NCBI GenBank assembly: GCA_037190225.1
Contig: JBBCJL010000003.1
Location: 124,001-188,000, forward strand
Reading direction: 5' to 3'
Length of the DNA stretch: 64,000 nucleotides
DNA from: MKSF01 sp037190225
GTDB lineage: Bacteria > Bacteroidota > Bacteroidia > Chitinophagales > Chitinophagaceae
Shown: positions 64,000-64,000 of the stretch, piece after piece
How the letters are laid out: each line of letters begins with the position of its first letter
How positions within the stretch are numbered: the stretch's first letter is position 1
Made by a program: the position numbers and the translations under genes
The notes under the pieces: generated by a model
The model's input: only the letters and a program-made list of their open reading frames with translations
Told to the model about the DNA's origin: nothing
The model's database searches: none

Positions 64000-64000
64000 C

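Overview
The window comes from the chromosome of a member of the Bacteroidota. Three proteins are secretion-system (T9SS) cargo with type A or type B C-terminal sorting domains. The promoters fit the Bacteroidota pattern TTG-N18-21-TAnnTTTG, gene starts lack strong Shine-Dalgarno sequences, and NuoG is the short form without the molybdopterin-like domain. Gene content and moderate GC suggest the Chitinophagia, but that is inference only. Almost everything is housekeeping. I see no prophage, transposase, integrase or CRISPR array.

Layout. 1-10.9 kb: end of a T9SS cargo gene, homogentisate dioxygenase, glutamate dehydrogenase, Kup potassium transporter, then rpoB alone on the minus strand, followed by a small lipoprotein gene and a possible two-helix membrane peptide. 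10.9-15.1 kb: a fumarylacetoacetate hydrolase family gene, a GSCFA protein, a polytopic membrane protein, smpB and tRNA-Cys. 15.4-31.7 kb: the complete nuoA-N operon for respiratory complex I, split between nuoE and nuoF by a lipoprotein gene and a T9SS cargo gene. 31.8-36.5 kb: accD, the decayed end of an acyl-CoA synthetase gene, a large type B T9SS protein and two proteins of unknown role. 36.6-44.7 kb: rodA-mrdA for cell elongation, hflX, a cold-shock gene, an alpha/beta hydrolase and dnaG.

44.9-52.8 kb: histidine ammonia-lyase, a DUF349 coiled-coil protein, a DUF4129-like membrane protein, a Pif1-like helicase and an ABC-2 permease. 52.8-55.2 kb: a hipBA-type kinase toxin module on the minus strand, with operator-like palindromes around its promoter and a diverged copy of its control region 0.2 kb beyond hipA. 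55.2-59.3 kb: rsmI, pssA and recQ. 59.3-59.9 kb: a strong candidate for an unannotated structured RNA on the minus strand with 6S RNA-like architecture. 59.9-62.5 kb: an overlapping signalling cassette of an anchored protein, a seven-helix membrane protein, a histidine kinase and a LuxR-type regulator. 62.5-64 kb: lptC and the end of an outer-membrane barrel gene.

The points most worth a second look are the 6S-like RNA gene, the duplicated hip control region, rpoB standing apart from rpoC and the ribosomal protein genes, the two secreted-protein genes inside the nuo operon, and the acyl-CoA synthetase pseudogene.
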